From NCBI GenBank assembly GCA_002436005.1, contig DIXG01000064.1, positions 1 through 14,881 on the forward strand: 14,881 nt of DNA, in the 5' to 3' direction. Both the position numbers and the translations under genes were made by a program. The DNA comes from Anaerolineaceae bacterium UBA6086. GTDB lineage: Bacteria > Chloroflexota > Anaerolineae > Anaerolineales > Anaerolineaceae. Shown in pieces: positions 6,424-14,156 of this stretch. The notes under the pieces are model-generated. The model worked only from the letters and a program-made list of their open reading frames with translations, ran no database searches and was not told where the DNA came from. Positions within the stretch are counted from its first letter, which is position 1; every line of letters starts with the position of its first letter.

Positions 6424-7314
6424 ATGCAAGGTGTTGTTATTCCCATATCAATGGTTCCGGGCGATTCGATCATACATCGAATCAATCCCCTTCCCAAGCT
6501 CGCCTGGGCTTTTGGCGTGCTGGTGATTTCATTTGCCACTCGCAACCCACTCATTTTGAGCACCCTGTTTGTCGTTGGGGTCATCCTGATTTTGGTTGCG
6601 CAAGTAGGAAATGCATATTTGAAAGTTGCAATGATTTTGTTCCCGATCAGTCTGACGTTGATTGTCTTGCAAAGCATTGCCCCAGCCTTCCCCAAGCCAT
6701 GGACACCCATCGTTTCGGTCGGGCCGTTTACGATCTTCCAGGAAGGTATTTACAGCGGTATTTCGATGTTATTGCGTATTTTTGCCATGACCACCTGGGC
6801 GATGTTGATGATCATGACATCACATCCCTCAGACATTTTTACCTCGCTGCAGAAAATTGGTATGCCCTATGTCTTGAATTTTATTTTAACCATGACATTA
6901 CAATTACTCCCCATCCTGCAAAATGAGTTTGCTGTAGTTCTGAATGCACAAAAATCCCGTGCCATGAAGGGTTCTGGCTTTGGCGCGATCCTGCCCAGTA
7001 TGGTGCCGGTTTTTGTTGGCGCAATTGAACGGGTGCAGCAGCTTTCCATCTCGCTTGAATCACGCGCTTTTGGTTCCAGCGGACATAAAACCAGTTACCG
7101 ACGGGTACGAATGACCTTCTGGGACATCCTATTGATCGTCCTTGGAATTGTTTTTACTGCGGGGATGACATACTGGATTATTGTTGATAAGAGCCTGGAC
7201 TGGAGCGAGACCATGGTCTTTCATCCTGCATTCGCCATTGGCCTGGTGGTTTTTGCGACGTTGGGATTTTTAGCCTTTGTTGTAATTGCCTTACGCAACG
7301 TTTTGCAGGCGTAA
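6424..7314 (+). CDS. ecfT: ECF transporter transmembrane component EcfT
   Basis: This 296-residue membrane scaffold links the S component to the two ATPases. GGAGG at 6411-6415 lies 8 bases before the ATG. Residues 14-23 (DSIIHRINPL) and PKLAW match the usual EcfT start (hxLdPrxKL). Hydrophobic helices follow at about 27-60, 66-85 and 110-133. A long cytoplasmic region then carries the two coupling helices, each with the Ala-Arg-Gly-like triplet that docks in the ATPase grooves: QKSRAMKG (176-183) and LESRAFG (211-217). In both the triplet reads Ser-Arg-Ala; the Arg is the critical residue in the family. Two more hydrophobic segments close the protein. With the S component and both ATPases next door, the transporter is a complete dedicated (group I-style) set. 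Confidence 0.92.
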   Translation: MQGVVIPISMVPGDSIIHRINPLPKLAWAFGVLVISFATRNPLILSTLFVVGVILILVAQVGNAYLKVAMILFPISLTLIVLQSIAPAFPKPWTPIVSVGPFTIFQEGIYSGISMLLRIFAMTTWAMLMIMTSHPSDIFTSLQKIGMPYVLNFILTMTLQLLPILQNEFAVVLNAQKSRAMKGSGFGAILPSMVPVFVGAIERVQQLSISLESRAFGSSGHKTSYRRVRMTFWDILLIVLGIVFTAGMTYWIIVDKSLDWSETMVFHPAFAIGLVVFATLGFLAFVVIALRNVLQA

Positions 7315-7348
7315 TAAACTAACTAATATTTATCTACAGGAGGAATTG

Positions 7349-8110
7349 ATGGCTCAAGATGAACTCATGTATCATATCGCCATGAAAAAGGGTGATGTGG
7401 GTCGTTATGTGTTTTTACCGGGAGATCCCGGTCGCTGTGAAAAGATTGCCAGTTATTTTGATGATCCACAATTAGTGGCTTATAACCGGGAGTATAAAAC
7501 CTACACAGGAACGCTGCTTGGTGAAAAGGTGTCGGTCACTTCCACCGGGATCGGCTGCCCCTCGACGGCGATTGCTGTTGAAGAATTGATCATGATTGGT
7601 GCGGACACCTTTATCCGTGTGGGCACCTCCGGCGGTATGCAACCCCATTTGAAGGCTGGAGACCTTGGCATTGTCACCGGTGCCATTCGTGATGAGGGCA
7701 CCACCAGCCACTATATGCCAATGGAATTCCCTGCCGTTGCTAATCTCGACGTGGTTCTTTCTTTGCGCGAGGCAGCAGAGAAACTTGGTAATCGCTACAG
7801 CCTGGGTATTTCTCACTCCAAGGATTCTTTCTTTGGGCAGCATGCCCCTGAAAGAATGCCGGTGGACAAGCGCTTACTGGAACGGTGGAAAGCCTGGGTG
7901 ATGGGCGGCACGATTTGCTCCGAGATGGAAGCAGCTGTCATTTTTGTGCTCAGCAGCATTTACCGCAAACGCGCTGGCGGCATCATGTTAATTGGCTGGA
8001 ATCAAGAGGGCGAAAACCCCGAAGAACACGTTTCAGACCTGGATCCACTGATTCGCACAGCTGTTGAGAGTGTTAAAATCCTGATCGGAAAAGATCGCAC
8101 TAAAGTGTAG
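7349..8110 (+). CDS. udp: Nucleoside phosphorylase, uridine phosphorylase-like (paralog 1)
   Basis: This cytoplasmic NP-I family enzyme, 253 residues, splits a ribonucleoside with phosphate into base and ribose-1-phosphate. The start at 7349 is fixed by a full AGGAGG at 7338-7343, 5 bases upstream. Phosphate-binding elements known from E. coli Udp are present: PGDPGR (24-29), NRE (46-48) and FIRVGTSGG (88-96). STGIGCPSTAIAVEEL (65-80) is typical of Udp. KDSFFGQ (158-164) with ERMP (168-171) holds the Gln and the likely Arg that contact uracil. SEMEA (191-195) carries the Glu-Met-Glu that binds ribose. It follows ecfT by 34 bp and heads three tandem paralogs. Uridine is the default substrate, but the tandem set suggests split specificities; a related pyrimidine or modified nucleoside is possible. 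Confidence 0.88.
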   Translation: MAQDELMYHIAMKKGDVGRYVFLPGDPGRCEKIASYFDDPQLVAYNREYKTYTGTLLGEKVSVTSTGIGCPSTAIAVEELIMIGADTFIRVGTSGGMQPHLKAGDLGIVTGAIRDEGTTSHYMPMEFPAVANLDVVLSLREAAEKLGNRYSLGISHSKDSFFGQHAPERMPVDKRLLERWKAWVMGGTICSEMEAAVIFVLSSIYRKRAGGIMLIGWNQEGENPEEHVSDLDPLIRTAVESVKILIGKDRTKV

Positions 8111-8124
8111 ATAGGGATAGTTCA

Positions 8125-8874
8125 TTGACCAAACAGGAACACCTCCAAATTGATGTGGGGGATGTGGGTCGCTATGTGTTTTTGCCTGGTGATCCCGCCC
8201 GATGTGGAAAAATCGCTGAACACTTTGATTCCCCCACAGAGATTGCCTACCACCGCGAGTTTCGAACGATCACCGGCTGGCTGAATGGCGAGAAGGTAGC
8301 GGTTGTTTCGACAGGGATCGGAAATCCTTCTGCAGCAATAGCAATCGAGGAATTGCATAAAGTGGGTGCGGATACCTTTATCCGGGTGGGCACCTCGGGC
8401 GGCTTGCAGCCTGAATTACTCCCTGGAGACCTGGGCATCGTCAATGCCAGTGTGCGTGATGAGGGGACGACGAAACATTATATGCCGGTTGCTTTTCCGG
8501 CGCTTGCCCACATCGATGTTGTGGATGCGCTCAGGCAGGCTGCCACAGATCTTGGCTATCGCGCCCATGTTGGCATTTCTCACTGCAAAGATTCTTTTTA
8601 CGGGCAAATGGCCCCTGAGCGGATGCCGGTTGCTTCGTTTTTACAAGAACGCTGGCAAGCCTGGTTGAAGGGTGGTGTGATGTGCGCCGAGATGGAGTCA
8701 GCCACATTGTTCACCCTGGGCGCTATTTACCGTCTGAGAGCGGGCAGCATTGTTTTGATTGCCATGAACCAGGAGAAGCCAGAGCTCGGTTCGGCGTCGG
8801 AGGTGGGTCCATTAATCAAAACTGCAGTGGCTGCTATGCAAGCACTTATCAAGAATGATCAAATGAAAGGTTAG
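8125..8874 (+). CDS. udp: Nucleoside phosphorylase, uridine phosphorylase-like (paralog 2, TTG start)
   Basis: The second NP-I paralog has 249 residues. No ATG suits the N-terminus. TTG at 8125 with AGGGA at 8113-8117, 7 bases upstream, keeps the whole conserved region and begins 14 bases after the previous stop. PGDPAR (21-26), FIRVGTSGG (85-93), the pocket segment KDSFYGQMAPERMP (155-168) with Gln161, and AEMES (188-192) are intact, so it should be active. It is the most divergent of the three: over the 85 residues from GDVGRYVF to GGxQP it matches paralog 1 at 62 positions, while paralogs 1 and 3 match at 77. Its C-terminal region differs most. The TTG start may lower its yield relative to its neighbours. 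The uracil-reading Gln and Arg are kept, so a pyrimidine nucleoside is plausible. Confidence 0.87.
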   Translation: MTKQEHLQIDVGDVGRYVFLPGDPARCGKIAEHFDSPTEIAYHREFRTITGWLNGEKVAVVSTGIGNPSAAIAIEELHKVGADTFIRVGTSGGLQPELLPGDLGIVNASVRDEGTTKHYMPVAFPALAHIDVVDALRQAATDLGYRAHVGISHCKDSFYGQMAPERMPVASFLQERWQAWLKGGVMCAEMESATLFTLGAIYRLRAGSIVLIAMNQEKPELGSASEVGPLIKTAVAAMQALIKNDQMKG

Positions 8875-8882
8875 GTATTGAG

Positions 8883-9662
8883 ATGGCACATGATCCAGAA
8901 TTACAGTATCACATTCAAATGAAAACAGGCGATGTGGGTCGCTATGTGTTTTTACCTGGTGATCCCGGACGTTGTGAAAAAATTGCTAAATATTTCGATA
9001 ATCCCCAGCATGTCGCACAAAACCGTGAATACAACACCTACACTGGCACACTGCTTGGTGAAAAGGTTTCTGTGGTTTCAACAGGCATCGGCTGCCCTTC
9101 CACGGCAATTGCAGTAGAGGAATTAATCGCGATTGGTGCGGATACCTTTATCCGAATTGGTACATCTGGCGGTATGCAGCCCGGGATTAAAACCGGTGAT
9201 GTGGCGATTGTGAATGCTGCAATCCGCGATGAGGGGACAACGCTGCATTATATGCCCGTTGAATTTCCCGCTGTTGCGGACATTGATGTGGTTCTGGCAC
9301 TTCGCACCGCTGCTCAGAACATCGGTATGCCCTATCATGTTGGGCCCACACAGTCCAAGGATTCGTTTTTTGGCGAAATTGAGCCCGATCGGATGCCTGT
9401 AGACAGCCGCCTGAACGAACGCTGGAAGGCGTGGATTGCGGGTGGAACAGTGTGTTCCGAGATGGAAGCCGCGGCCATCTTCATTATCTCATCCATTCAT
9501 CGCAAGCGCGCTGGCGGTGTGATGGTCATGGCGAGCCTGGACGAATCTGCTGATGAAACGTCAGAAGAGAAAATGGCGCTGTTTAATGTCGACCGGGCGA
9601 TCCGGGTTGGGATTGAGGGTATGAAGCTCTTGATCGAAAAAGACAAGCAGCAAGTCGCTTAA
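8883..9662 (+). CDS. Nucleoside phosphorylase paralog 3, altered base pocket (Gln to Glu)
   Basis: The third NP-I paralog, 259 residues, starts 8 bases after paralog 2. Its numbering fits E. coli Udp closely: Arg30 in PGDPGR, Arg48 in NREY, Arg91 and Thr94 in RIGTSGG (91-97), all phosphate-binding positions. SEMEA (192-196) keeps the ribose-binding Glu residues. The base pocket differs: KDSFFGEIEPDRMP (159-172) has Glu165 where paralogs 1 and 2 have Gln. That Gln normally hydrogen-bonds to uracil, so Glu suggests another base, with a ring N-H donor or amino group. The C-terminus carries an acidic insert (ESADETSEEKMALF, 221-234). Overall it is closest to paralog 1 despite lying beyond paralog 2. 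A weak AGGTTAGG precedes the start. No symbol is given because specificity is uncertain. Confidence 0.87.
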   Translation: MAHDPELQYHIQMKTGDVGRYVFLPGDPGRCEKIAKYFDNPQHVAQNREYNTYTGTLLGEKVSVVSTGIGCPSTAIAVEELIAIGADTFIRIGTSGGMQPGIKTGDVAIVNAAIRDEGTTLHYMPVEFPAVADIDVVLALRTAAQNIGMPYHVGPTQSKDSFFGEIEPDRMPVDSRLNERWKAWIAGGTVCSEMEAAAIFIISSIHRKRAGGVMVMASLDESADETSEEKMALFNVDRAIRVGIEGMKLLIEKDKQQVA

Positions 9663-9711
9663 GCCTGGCTGCATACATTTCTTCTATATTGGTTTCATTA
9701 CGGTTTCTTCG

Positions 9712-11004
9712 ATGATTGGTCAAGACGTTAGAAAATTAAGAAATCAGCACCCTGAGTTCGTTGCCAATATGGAAAAGCATTACAAGTGGAATTTCATCGC
9801 CCTCGCGTTTGATTCCGCGATATATGCTTTTTCTGTGACTGCGTTGTCCCAGGATACCATTGTCCCCTATTTTGTGGACCAATTGACAGATATGAGCTGG
9901 ATCGTCGGTTTGGTTCCGGCAATCTATTACCTTGGTTATTATCTGCCGCAACTGATTGGGGCATATCTTGTCAGGGGAAAGAGAACCAAAAAAAAATTTA
10001 TCCTGACAGTTGCCATTGCTGAAAGAATCGGGATCTTGCTGGTAGCCCTGGTTGCCCAAACCTACGGCTTGCTGAGTAACTCGGTGACGTTGATTTTATT
10101 TTTCTTAGCCTATATGGTGTTTTCCGTCACCAATGGGATGATTTCACCAGGCTATTCGGATTTTATCAGCAAGAGCATTGTGCGGAACCGAGGATTTTTC
10201 TTCGGCTTCATGAATGGACTGGGTGGGTTAATTGGCTTTGGGGCGTCATTGCTTAGCCGTTACCTGCTGGATGCTTATGCCTTTCCAGTCAATATTCGGA
10301 CGTTATTTTGGATTGCCCTGGGCACTTCAGTAATCTCTCCGTTCATTATCGCGACCTTTAGAGAAGAGCCCTATCCTGTGCAAGCCAAAGAGGAATCGCT
10401 GGGGATGTTCATTAAAGCTATTCCAGCTCATATGCGCAAACAGCCTGATTTTATTCATTTTATGATTTCCCGGGCAGTGCTTGGCTTGGGCATCCTCGGC
10501 AATTCATTCTACGCTTTGTATGGCCGCGAGCTGTTTTCACAATCGGCGGGCAGCCTGGGCATCTTCACCATGATCATCCTTTTCACGCAAAGCATTGTGG
10601 GTTTTCTTTGGGGATGGCTGGGAGATCGGTTTGGGTATAAGAAAATTTACGTGATCGTGTCAGTCCTGGTGGTGGCACAGGGCGTATTTGCGATTTGGGC
10701 AGCTGCACCCTGGATGTTTTACATCATTGCATTCTGCATCGGCAGTGTCTACGCGGCTTTTAGGATCGGCGATTCAAATATGATTTTTGAAATTGCCCCT
10801 TCTGAAGAGACAAGTCGTTTTGTTGGTATCACCAATACCTTTGTCGCCCCTGTGATGACCCTGGCACCCCTTTTGGGCGGTGCGCTGGTGGACGTTTTTT
10901 CATACCAGGTCATGTTCACGATTGTCATCGTGGTTGGCCTGGTCTCGACCCTTTTAGCGGTGACTTTGATGCCGCAGTTGCGGCGCCAAAGTCAAAACCT
11001 GTAA
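9712..11004 (+). CDS. MFS transporter at the end of the phosphorylase cluster
   Basis: This 430-residue 12-helix-type major facilitator has a 25-residue hydrophilic N-tail (VRKLRNQHPEFVANMEKHYKW is part of it), then hydrophobic segments throughout. Motif A-like loops appear twice, as the diverged VRGKRTKKK (87-95) after helix 2 and the classic GDRFGYKK (304-311) in the second half. RNRGFFFGFMNGLGG marks the fifth-helix region. It lies 49 bp after the third phosphorylase with no terminator between, so it probably belongs to the same transcript, although no clear Shine-Dalgarno precedes the ATG. A later ATG inside the N-tail has none either. The direction and substrate are unknown; export of a base left by phosphorolysis, or uptake of a related compound, are two possibilities. 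It is not closely similar to the MFS protein at 173-1336. Confidence 0.82.
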   Translation: MIGQDVRKLRNQHPEFVANMEKHYKWNFIALAFDSAIYAFSVTALSQDTIVPYFVDQLTDMSWIVGLVPAIYYLGYYLPQLIGAYLVRGKRTKKKFILTVAIAERIGILLVALVAQTYGLLSNSVTLILFFLAYMVFSVTNGMISPGYSDFISKSIVRNRGFFFGFMNGLGGLIGFGASLLSRYLLDAYAFPVNIRTLFWIALGTSVISPFIIATFREEPYPVQAKEESLGMFIKAIPAHMRKQPDFIHFMISRAVLGLGILGNSFYALYGRELFSQSAGSLGIFTMIILFTQSIVGFLWGWLGDRFGYKKIYVIVSVLVVAQGVFAIWAAAPWMFYIIAFCIGSVYAAFRIGDSNMIFEIAPSEETSRFVGITNTFVAPVMTLAPLLGGALVDVFSYQVMFTIVIVVGLVSTLLAVTLMPQLRRQSQNL

Positions 11005-11023
11005 GTTCGGCGCTTTTTAAATC

Positions 11024-11063
11024 AAACGGGAGTATCCATAAGACTCAGGATACTCCCGTTTTG
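11024..11063. terminator. Strong bidirectional terminator between convergent genes
   Basis: A perfect 14-bp stem AAACGGGAGTATCC (11024-11037) pairs with GGATACTCCCGTTT (11048-11061) around a 10-base loop; the 3' arm ends in four Ts. It lies 20 bases after the MFS stop and 33 before the end of the convergent peptidase gene, so it closes the ECF cluster and can also serve the leftward transcript. Confidence 0.9.
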
Positions 11064-11095
11064 CTTGTTAAACTTTGGAAATAGGGAAACGTCCC

Positions 11096-12871
11096 TCAGT
11101 CCAGGTTTTCCAACGTGGTGACCATGTCGCCGATCACATCGTAGCCACCCTGCCAGAAGGCTGCCGAGGTGATGTCGATCCCGGCTTTGCCGAGCAGGTC
11201 GATGGGGGCGATGGAGCCGCCTGCCGCCAGGATATCCATGTAGCGGGGCTTAAAGGCATTACCCTCTTCTTTGAACTGCTTATAGAGCGAAAGCACCAGC
11301 AGCTGCCCGAAGGCGTAGGCATATACGTAGAAGGGTACGTTGTAAATATGCGGGATCATGATCCATTCCCAGCGGAATTCATCCGGGATGATTACGGAGT
11401 CGCCAAATTCGCTCTTCAGGTTTTCATAATAAGCCTCTGCCAGGTCATTCACCTGCGCGCCCTGGATCACCATCTCATGTGCGGTTTGCTCAAACAGCGA
11501 GAAATAGTTTTGGCGCAGGATGGTGGCGAAGGAATCGTCCATCTGGCGGAAGAGCAGGTCGCGACGGACAGCATCATTGGTTTCCTCTGCCAGCAGTTTA
11601 TCAACCAGCATCATCTCGCCAAATGTGGAGGCGGTCTCAGCCAGGGGCAGGCAGGCGTGCTGCGTGAGTGCGCTGTGTTCACGTGCCATCAGCGAATGGA
11701 TGCCGTGGCCGAGTTCATGCGCCATGGTGGCAACATCATCGGGGCGACCCTGGTAGTTGAGCAGCACCCAGGGCGTCAGGTCAGGCGTGATCGTGGCACA
11801 GAATGCACCACCCATCTTACCTTTACGCACCTCGCTATCCACGTGGTTCTTATCCAGGATCTCTTTGGCGAGATCAGCAAATTTGGGATCAAATTCATGG
11901 AAGGATTCCAGGACGATCTCTGCTGCATCGCTGAATTCATACCTTTTATCGGATTTCTCAACGGGGGCATACACATCATACCGGCGCAGTTTATCCATGC
12001 CGATCCGTTTCGCCTTGAGGTCGAAGAAGCGGTGGAAGTGTTTGGCGTTCTGCTTGGTCACATCCAGCAGGGTTTCGATGACGGCATCCGGGATATCGTT
12101 GACCAGGTTGCGAACGGAGATGGGCGTCTTGAAGCCGCGCAGGTTCAGGTTTTCATTACGCCAATCGCGCACAATTGCCTGGTAGATTTGACCCAGGATA
12201 GGGGCGTCCGCCTCGTATACGCTGAAGAGCGTCTGATAAGCTTTTGCCCGCAGGTCGGGGTCCGGTTCACGTACCAGCGCCATCAACTCGCCGCGTGTCA
12301 GTTCTTTTTCTTCGCCATCTATCTCAATTTTGAAGGTATAGCGGTTGGTGATGGAGTCATAGAGCATATTGAGTGCGCTGACACCGGTTACATCTTTGAT
12401 GTTGATGATCTTCTCTTCTGGCTCGCTGAGGGTGTAGTCCTTGAAGTTGCGCAGTGTGACCAGCCAGTAGCGGAAGTCGCCAGCCGCATCCAGCAAGCGC
12501 TTGGCGTTGTTCTCATCAAGCGCCTTCCACCACAGGTTGAAGAACATGGTTTTGTTGGACATTTCTGCCTGGAATTGGTCGACCCGCGCAACGGCGGATT
12601 GGGCTTCCTGGCTCTGTGTGTTGCTAGCAAAAACCAGTTCAGCGAAACCACCCAGGCGGCTCAGTCGGCGGACGAGGCCTTCGTAGGTGCTGACAATGCT
12701 GATGAACAGGTCTTCACTCAGGTCAGGGGCAAGCTGTTCACGAAAGGCTTCGAATTTTTGCACGCCCTGTTCGATCTCATCAAAAGTCGCCTGGTATTTG
12801 GGGTCATCAAAGCCTTCAAAGAGGTCAGCCAGGCTCCAGGGGGTTTGTGTGTAGGATTTTTGATCGGTCAT
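11096..12871 (-). CDS. pepF: Oligoendopeptidase F, M3 family zinc metallopeptidase
   Basis: This 591-residue cytoplasmic enzyme degrades short peptides. The zinc site HELGH at 385-389 sits in VATMAHELGHGIHSLMA, and the third ligand is Glu412 in PLAETASTFGE, the standard M3 arrangement. Length and layout fit the PepF/oligoendopeptidase group: an all-helical N-terminal region (about 30-130), GFKTPISVRNLVNDIP (247-262), GGAFCATITPDLTPWVLLNY (354-373) just before the zinc site, and the HIYNVPFYVYAYAFGQLL helix near the C-terminus that closes the active site. The start ATG has AAAGGA 6 bases upstream. It follows the methyltransferase gene by 57 bp on the same strand, so the two may be co-transcribed; no functional link is apparent. 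A sampled line (12001-12060) is 33/60 G+C, richer than the GntR and ECF genes. It looks like an ordinary housekeeping gene. Confidence 0.95.
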   Translation of the reverse strand: MTDQKSYTQTPWSLADLFEGFDDPKYQATFDEIEQGVQKFEAFREQLAPDLSEDLFISIVSTYEGLVRRLSRLGGFAELVFASNTQSQEAQSAVARVDQFQAEMSNKTMFFNLWWKALDENNAKRLLDAAGDFRYWLVTLRNFKDYTLSEPEEKIINIKDVTGVSALNMLYDSITNRYTFKIEIDGEEKELTRGELMALVREPDPDLRAKAYQTLFSVYEADAPILGQIYQAIVRDWRNENLNLRGFKTPISVRNLVNDIPDAVIETLLDVTKQNAKHFHRFFDLKAKRIGMDKLRRYDVYAPVEKSDKRYEFSDAAEIVLESFHEFDPKFADLAKEILDKNHVDSEVRKGKMGGAFCATITPDLTPWVLLNYQGRPDDVATMAHELGHGIHSLMAREHSALTQHACLPLAETASTFGEMMLVDKLLAEETNDAVRRDLLFRQMDDSFATILRQNYFSLFEQTAHEMVIQGAQVNDLAEAYYENLKSEFGDSVIIPDEFRWEWIMIPHIYNVPFYVYAYAFGQLLVLSLYKQFKEEGNAFKPRYMDILAAGGSIAPIDLLGKAGIDITSAAFWQGGYDVIGDMVTTLENLD

Positions 12872-12928
12872 GTTTTTTCCTTTTGTGTTGTTTCCGGCAA
12901 CTGGGGTTTAGTTTGCCGGTTGAGTAGG

Positions 12929-14026
12929 TTAGGTCGATTGGGCTCTCAGGCGGTCCCGCAGCAGGTCGATTGGTTCTCTCTGTTGCGTTTCCTCATTCCA
13001 GTAATACCACAATTTCCATCCGTTGCTTGAACCATCCCTGATTATCTTGGCAATCTGGTGGATGGATCCGCGCTGACCGTTGAAGGACAGCTTGCCATCC
13101 GCCAGGACCCGGGCGGTGAGATCGCCATTGGTGCCAAAATACAGCAGTTGACCGGGTTCAAGCAAGCCGCTTTCGATCAGGTTGCCAAAGGGGATGCGCT
13201 CCTGGCGGCGGGGGTTAGGCGTGATGTAAATTGGCGGATAAAATTCCAGCTGAACCACTTCATTCACGCGCGCCATCGCCAGGTCAGCATATTTTTGGTC
13301 CACTTCAACCCCAATGAAATGGCGGTGCAGCCGCCGCGCCACCGCCCCGGTGGTACCCGTGCCAAAAAAGGGGTCCAGCACCACATCGCCAGGGTTGGAA
13401 CTTGAGAGGATCACCCGGTAGAGCAGGGCTTCTGGCTTTTGGGTGGGATGGACTTTTTCGCCATCGGCATCCTTCAGGCGCTCTTTGCCGGTACAGATCG
13501 GGATATACCAGTCGCTGCGCATCTGCAGATCGTCATTCAGCCCTTTCATGGCCTGGTAGTTGAAGGTGTATTTAGCACCCTTTTCTTTTTGCACCCACAG
13601 CAGGGTTTCGTGGGCATTGGTATAGCGCATGCCGCGGAAATTGGGCATGGGGTTGGCTTTGACCCACACCACATCGTTCAGCACCCAGAAGTTCAAATCC
13701 TGGAGGATCTTGCCCACCCGGTAGATATTGTGATAGGACCCGATCACCCACAGTGTGCCGGTGGGTTTGAGCACACGGCGGCAAGCCGTCAGCCATTCCT
13801 GGGTGAAGCGGTCATACTGGTTGAAGCTTTCAAACTGGTCCCAATCGTCGTCCACAGCATCGACAAGGGTCAGGTTTGGGCGCCAGAGATCGCCTTCCAG
13901 CTGCAGGTTGTAGGGCGGATCAGCAAAGATCAGATCTACCGAGTTTTCGGGCAGCGTTTCAAGCATCTGGCGGCAATCGCCGACCAGCACCTGGTCTAAG
14001 GGGAGTTTGTTATTAGTCTTGCTCAT
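12929..14026 (-). CDS. ccrM: CcrM-like beta-class DNA adenine-N6 methyltransferase
   Basis: This 365-residue enzyme transfers a methyl group from S-adenosylmethionine to adenine in DNA. Catalytic motif IV DPPY is at 36-39, before the SAM-binding motif I DPFFGTGTTG (218-227), the beta-class order. Long stretches are what I recall of Caulobacter CcrM: VDAVDDDWDQF (55-65), VLKPTGTLWVIGSYHNIYRV (85-104), NPMPNFRG (125-132), FNYQAMKG (155-162), QMRSDWYIP (168-176) and HPTQKPEALL (193-202). The C-terminal part (about 278-355: GNLIESGLLEPGQLLYF, then DGSSNGWKLWYYWN) is the RAMA-type DNA-binding domain found in CcrM. GANTC specificity is therefore expected but inferred. No restriction enzyme is adjacent, so it appears solitary. 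It is divergent from recJ over a 130-bp gap containing one GANTC, and lies upstream of pepF. The Shine-Dalgarno is weak (AGAAGA). Confidence 0.9.
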   Translation of the reverse strand: MSKTNNKLPLDQVLVGDCRQMLETLPENSVDLIFADPPYNLQLEGDLWRPNLTLVDAVDDDWDQFESFNQYDRFTQEWLTACRRVLKPTGTLWVIGSYHNIYRVGKILQDLNFWVLNDVVWVKANPMPNFRGMRYTNAHETLLWVQKEKGAKYTFNYQAMKGLNDDLQMRSDWYIPICTGKERLKDADGEKVHPTQKPEALLYRVILSSSNPGDVVLDPFFGTGTTGAVARRLHRHFIGVEVDQKYADLAMARVNEVVQLEFYPPIYITPNPRRQERIPFGNLIESGLLEPGQLLYFGTNGDLTARVLADGKLSFNGQRGSIHQIAKIIRDGSSNGWKLWYYWNEETQQREPIDLLRDRLRAQST

Positions 14027-14156
14027 CAGTCTTCTTATTTTAACGGCTTTTAGGCGCTTTGGGGATTGAGTTTTGGCGAATCAGGAAATTGCCGGGTCGC
14101 TTGGGTTATAATCAAATGCGTTATCGCTTGGACAACATTATTGGAAATGAGATCGT
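14027..14156. promoter_or_regulatory. Divergent ccrM-recJ intergenic region with candidate promoter
   Basis: A consensus -10 TATAAT lies at 14107-14112 on the plus strand, about 45 bases before recJ; I find no good -35 at normal spacing. One GANTC site (GAATC, 14078-14082) lies in the gap. In Caulobacter the ccrM promoter itself is sensitive to GANTC methylation; whether that applies here is unknown. I see no clear minus-strand promoter. Confidence 0.35.

Noticed and set aside
6375..6926. A 183-codon open frame overlapping the start of ecfT in another frame
   Set aside because: It overlaps ecfT, which has GGAGG and full EcfT motifs. Its Cys/His-rich translation looks like an out-of-frame reading.
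7349..9662. Recent mobile-element-driven triplication of the phosphorylase genes
   Set aside because: The copies are clearly diverged in protein sequence, and there are no terminal repeats, transposase or target duplications around them.
10983..11018. GCGCC ... GGCGC followed by five Ts at the end of the second MFS gene
   Set aside because: The arms are only five bases with a loop of over 20 and overlap the coding end. The 14-bp stem immediately downstream is the credible terminator.
11075..13030. A 651-codon open frame on the plus strand antisense to the peptidase gene
   Set aside because: It lies opposite a clear M3 peptidase with HELGH and normal family motifs. The translation is low-complexity in character with no recognisable domain and no ribosome site. 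It is a by-product of the codon usage of the real gene.
13439..13999. A 186-codon open frame opposite the methyltransferase gene
   Set aside because: It mirrors the conserved CcrM-like coding strand and shows no family features of its own.
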